Source: Syngnathus acus | Taxonomy: Eukaryota; Chordata; Actinopteri; Syngnathiformes; Syngnathidae | DNA: 64,000 nt | Direction of reading: 5' to 3' | NCBI RefSeq assembly: GCF_901709675.1 | Contig: NC_051096.1 | Location: 8,397,001 to 8,461,000, forward strand | Part shown: in pieces, positions 60,933 to 64,000 of the stretch | Layout: every line of letters begins with the position of its first letter | How positions within the stretch are numbered: the stretch's first letter is position 1 | Translations under genes and position numbers: made by a program | Notes under the pieces: generated by a model | What the model was told of the DNA's origin: nothing | Databases searched by the model: none | The model's input: only the letters and a program-made list of their open reading frames with translations

Positions 60933-61025
60933 AAAATTCAGCAGAAGCACCAGCCGGACAACTCAATCGTCTCCTACCTGATTAAACCCGTGCAGAGAAT
61001 CACAAAATATCACCTCCTGCTGAAG
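60933..61025 (+). pseudogene. Orphan DH (RhoGEF) domain exon of Trio/Kalirin type
   Basis: A 93-bp, phase-0 exon of 31 codons with an intact pyrimidine-rich acceptor (TTCTCTCTCTCTG...TTCACAG) and an intact donor (GAAG then GTAAAC). Its product starts KIQQKH and contains [18 protein letters not shown], the conserved helix of the Dbl-homology domain in Trio, Kalirin and relatives. Trio and Kalirin have SISSYLI and KYQLLLK here; this copy has SIVSYLI and KYHLLLK. No neighbouring DH or PH exons were found within several kb on either side. It may be a relic of a duplicated gene, or one exon of a gene with very long introns; the first is more likely. Confidence 0.55.
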
Positions 61026-61765
61026 GTAAACGAAAAAAATATCATCGGTCACTCATCTGTCGCCACTAGGTCGCAAAGACAGTTTGGTTTTGTTTTAATG
61101 ATTGAAATTTAAAATGTAGTCAAATTTAAGTCTATTTGTTTCGTACTCATTTTACGCAGTCCTGTTTCACCAGTGGCGGTAGGTGAGTTTTCACCTGGGC
61201 AAGAGATTTCACATTTTAGGGTCTGAGATGAAATAAAGGATACAAATTGTATTTTTAATATCTACACACAGGTCGTGGGATGCAAATTTGGCTGTAATGT
61301 ACCCCAAATATTGAGTACGATGCTCTCTTTGCAATAATTAATGTTGTCCACTTGGGGTCGCTGTCCCCTTATAAACAGCTAGTGTACTTTTCATTGCAGT
61401 GCAAATAAAGTTTCTTCCTTCCACTCTGACAAATGAGGCATGTCGTGTGTATTTTATTCCTCCGTCATTATAGCAATATATTCGCAGTTGGTTGATCCAG
61501 GAGACAGACGAACACGATACTACTGTTGCATCGCACCACTGTGCCAATAAGTTCAGAATAAAGAATGAAATATTCCAAAGTAGGTCAGGAAGTCCACAGG
61601 CACTTAGTTGGTTATGCATCTTGTTGGGAACATTATAAAGTGCACATGTAAAATGCAATTAGCGGTGTGTTTTTAAATATGGAACGTTAACAAAGGGATA
61701 GAAACTCCCACCTTCCAAAGACGTTAATTGTCAAGGTTAAATGTTTAGTGTGCTGCTTTGTTTAT
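61026..61765. other. Non-coding DNA right of the orphan DH exon
   Basis: Searched by eye for the next DH/PH exons expected after the Trio-type exon. None was found. Nothing else recognised. Confidence 0.5.
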
Positions 61766-61835
61766 CAAAGTCAAAGTCTGCTTTATTGTCAATTTCTTCA
61801 CACGCCAAGACACACAAAGAAATCGAAATGACGTT
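61766..61835 (+). repeat. Interspersed repeat, copy 2
   Basis: Plus-strand copy of the element at 46012-46080, reading TCAAAGTCTGCTTTATTGTC and GAAATCGAAATGACG. The two copies are inverted relative to each other, 15.7 kb apart. Confidence 0.75.
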
Positions 61836-62189
61836 CCCGATCAACATCAATTTCCATTCAAATGAACGAAGTGTTTTTAGTGCATGTCACAGGTTGACTT
61901 GCATTCCATGCGCCGGAGATGTACTTGTGAAACGAATGTTCTAAATTCATTTGGATCGAGGTAACAGCGTTGTCATCCATCTGCACTCCTGCTCTCGCTC
62001 GGCTCATACGTTTATGAGTGGAAAATAAAACGATACATTTCTTTGAATGTGCTGCATTGGTGTTCGCTATCATCGCTCGTGTTGAAATTGGAAGGGAAAT
62101 GCAGAAAAGAATCCGATCCATTTCCGACAATCGTTGCTTACGTGAACATGGCTCTCAGTTAAGACGCAGACAACAACACTACTATCAGC

Positions 62190-62545
62190 CAATGAGTGGA
62201 TTCGCTGACTCCGCCGCGGAAATGACTATCCAATCAGATGTCCGGAAGCCTCCACCACACGCGGCAGGCACCCAATGACATTTGTAACACGGCCAGGATC
62301 ACAAAAGAGCGACCAGTCAGACGCCTGTCTGGGCCGCACGGCGCGCCGTGCTGACCAATGAGCGGTCTCTCGGGATCCACGGAGGGGGCGCTCGTCTGCT
62401 AGGCCCAATCATCGGTTCAGTGCCGCCTGCCGGTGCCGGGGACTGGTGGTGAGAATCATCCGCAGCAGCTAGCCAGCCAGCCAGCGCGTCAGGACGGGAG
62501 CGCGAACCCGGAGACGGTGCACACTGAGGCGAAAGCGAGACACAG
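62190..62545 (+). promoter_or_regulatory. CCAAT-rich CpG promoter and probable non-coding first exon
   Basis: Five CCAAT boxes occur in about 220 bp: 62191 (CCAATGAG), 62231 (CCAATCAG), 62271 (CCAATGAC), 62356 (CCAATGAG) and 62405 (CCAATCAT). They lie in GC- and CpG-rich DNA without a TATA box, as in NF-Y-driven promoters. About 130 bp further right, a sequence ending CGAGACACAG is followed by the donor GTGAGACC at 62546. No coding frame precedes it, so it is best read as a 5' untranslated first exon of a plus-strand gene whose coding exons lie past the window edge. The gene's identity is unknown. Confidence 0.45.
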
Positions 62546-64000
62546 GTGAGACCGAGGATGCGAACGCGGCCTGGGCTCCAAGCAGGAGAGGAGGTGCTTT
62601 CAAATGACAGCGGCGGCGGCGGCGGGACTGTTGTTATGGCGTTGGGCTGGCGGCTGGCTGGCTGGCTGGCTGGCTGGCTACCGGTGCTTATGCTGATAGA
62701 CAATAGAGCGCAAGCGAGCGAGCGAGCGAGCCTTTGCTTTGCTTTGCTTTGCTTTGCTATTCATTGATGCGGCTTGACACTGACGTGCGGCAGCCGTCGT
62801 CGCCTCGAAGCGTTGACGGCCATGAAAATGTCTTGCTTCTTTCCGACTCGGCGGTACGCGGATGCTTGTTTAAGCAAGCCCTCCGAAAAATCCAAAGCGA
62901 AAGATGTTGATTGCTTGCTTTGTGATGGAAACGGAATGCCTCCAGTCCTCTTCATTGTTTCATGCTGAGTCTCTTGGGGTTAACCGGAGCCCCGGATCCT
63001 GCAAATACTTCTTAATGCTCGTTTAAAGAGCACCGGGATGAGATGAGGCGTTAGAATGGCTTTATACAGGCAAAGCAGCTTGAAGTGGCGGATTAAACGC
63101 GTTGGCTGGGGAGGAGGCCGGCGGCGGCGGCGGCTGCTGCTGCTGCTGCTGATGGCTCTCAGCAATTAGGAAGGAGGGGGAAATACGAAATGTATCAGCC
63201 ATTTACGTGGAGACTCAACTGGGTTCATATGCACCTACTAAATGGCTGCCTGACATCTTACTGGAAGGGGCCAAGCGATGAATGATCCGGGCCGAGGGGC
63301 TGGCTGATTTGTTCCCAGAGTGGCGGATAAACTAAGCAAGATGTATGTGGCTTTAGAGACCAAAAGGGAATCAATATTAAATGGAGTCTGGCCATTATTG
63401 TGCACTTTAATGCAGCTATGGCTTCACCTTTGCTGCTGCTGCCTCTACCCAAGTCAAGTCGATGGCGTAAAGATCCCTTTTGGCAACTTTATCTTTTGGT
63501 CAATGTATTTTTCGATGGCGGCAAACGGACAAGGGTTGCTCAAGTTGACACCTCCAATCTGATTGTCATTGCTTTGTCACTCCTTGTCTGCACTTGTGTC
63601 AAATGGCATCCTATCGTTTCCTAGCAGCTGCTCTTTTTCAACATCAAATGGGCACTTCCTTATCAATAGAAAGCAGCGCAACCTTTGGTGCAAGCAAGAA
63701 ATCGGAGTTGCAGCCCTGTTTTGCTCACACCACACCACCATCGTTGCTTGGTCTGTATGAATGAATGCTTCCTGCTGTTGAGGAGAGTGAATGAACTGGA
63801 GGATTGTCAATGATGGAGTCTTTTCCTCTTCTCAGCTCGGCACCCCTGGATTTTGCACTGTTTATACTAAACAATCATGACAGGGAGCTGTTATGATAAT
63901 AGCCTGTTCAGGTAACATTTGACATTGCATCCTGACAAGTTACAACTATAACAGGTTCACCATTGTTCTCCATTTGATGTGATGTCATGATTATAATTCC
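62546..64000. other. Probable first intron of an unidentified plus-strand gene
   Basis: No coding exon recognised. It contains a CGG-rich run near 62.61 kb, a (GGCT)n tract near 62.65 kb, a (CTTTG)n tract at 62.73-62.76 kb and a CTG tract near 63.13 kb. Confidence 0.4.

Noticed and set aside
60671-60985. Plus-strand frame overlapping the DH exon
   Set aside because: It is in a different frame from the conserved DH peptide, and its Leu/Pro-rich start comes from CTG/CCG tracts.

Overview
This is nuclear DNA of a vertebrate, almost certainly a teleost fish. All protein genes are split by GT-AG introns, many only 70-350 bp long. The GnRH receptor has the C-terminal tail and paired Asp residues typical of fish receptors. 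A tRNA-derived SINE of a kind common in teleosts is present, and simple repeats are very dense. The heavy load of tetranucleotide tracts would suit a percomorph, but I cannot name the species.

Layout. (1) 1-5.47 kb: non-coding 3' flank rich in tetranucleotide repeats. (2) 5.47-15.92 kb, minus: complete protein 4.1R gene (epb41), 18 coding exons, about 821 aa, with a possible alternative terminal exon encoding a membrane tail anchor inside its 4.8-kb intron. (3) 15.9-24.0 kb: flank, probably holding upstream non-coding epb41 exons. (4) 24.03-25.86 kb, minus: complete five-exon CCN matricellular gene of CCN2/CTGF type, with a TATA-like element upstream. (5) 26-37 kb: gene-poor, full of simple repeats. 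(6) 37.25-40.84 kb, minus: complete syntaxin-12 gene (stx12), nine coding exons. (7) 42.48-53.70 kb, plus: complete DCC-family receptor igdcc3 (4 Ig + 2 FN3 + TM), 14 exons. (8) 57.27-59.79 kb, minus: complete GnRH receptor, three coding exons. (9) 60.93-61.03 kb, plus: a lone DH-domain exon of Trio/Kalirin type. (10) 62.19-62.55 kb: a CCAAT-rich promoter and probable non-coding first exon of a gene that continues beyond the right edge.

The genes do not form one pathway. The first three lie in the same order and orientation as EPB41L2-CCN2-STX7 on human 6q23, while EPB41 and STX12 are together on human 1p35. The block therefore looks like the sister copy from the ancestral vertebrate duplications, still carrying a CCN gene that the human 1p35 region lacks. 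No bacterial-type system, CRISPR array or virus was seen. The most unusual items are the tail-anchored 4.1R exon, the orphan DH exon, and two splice donors lying inside dinucleotide repeats.
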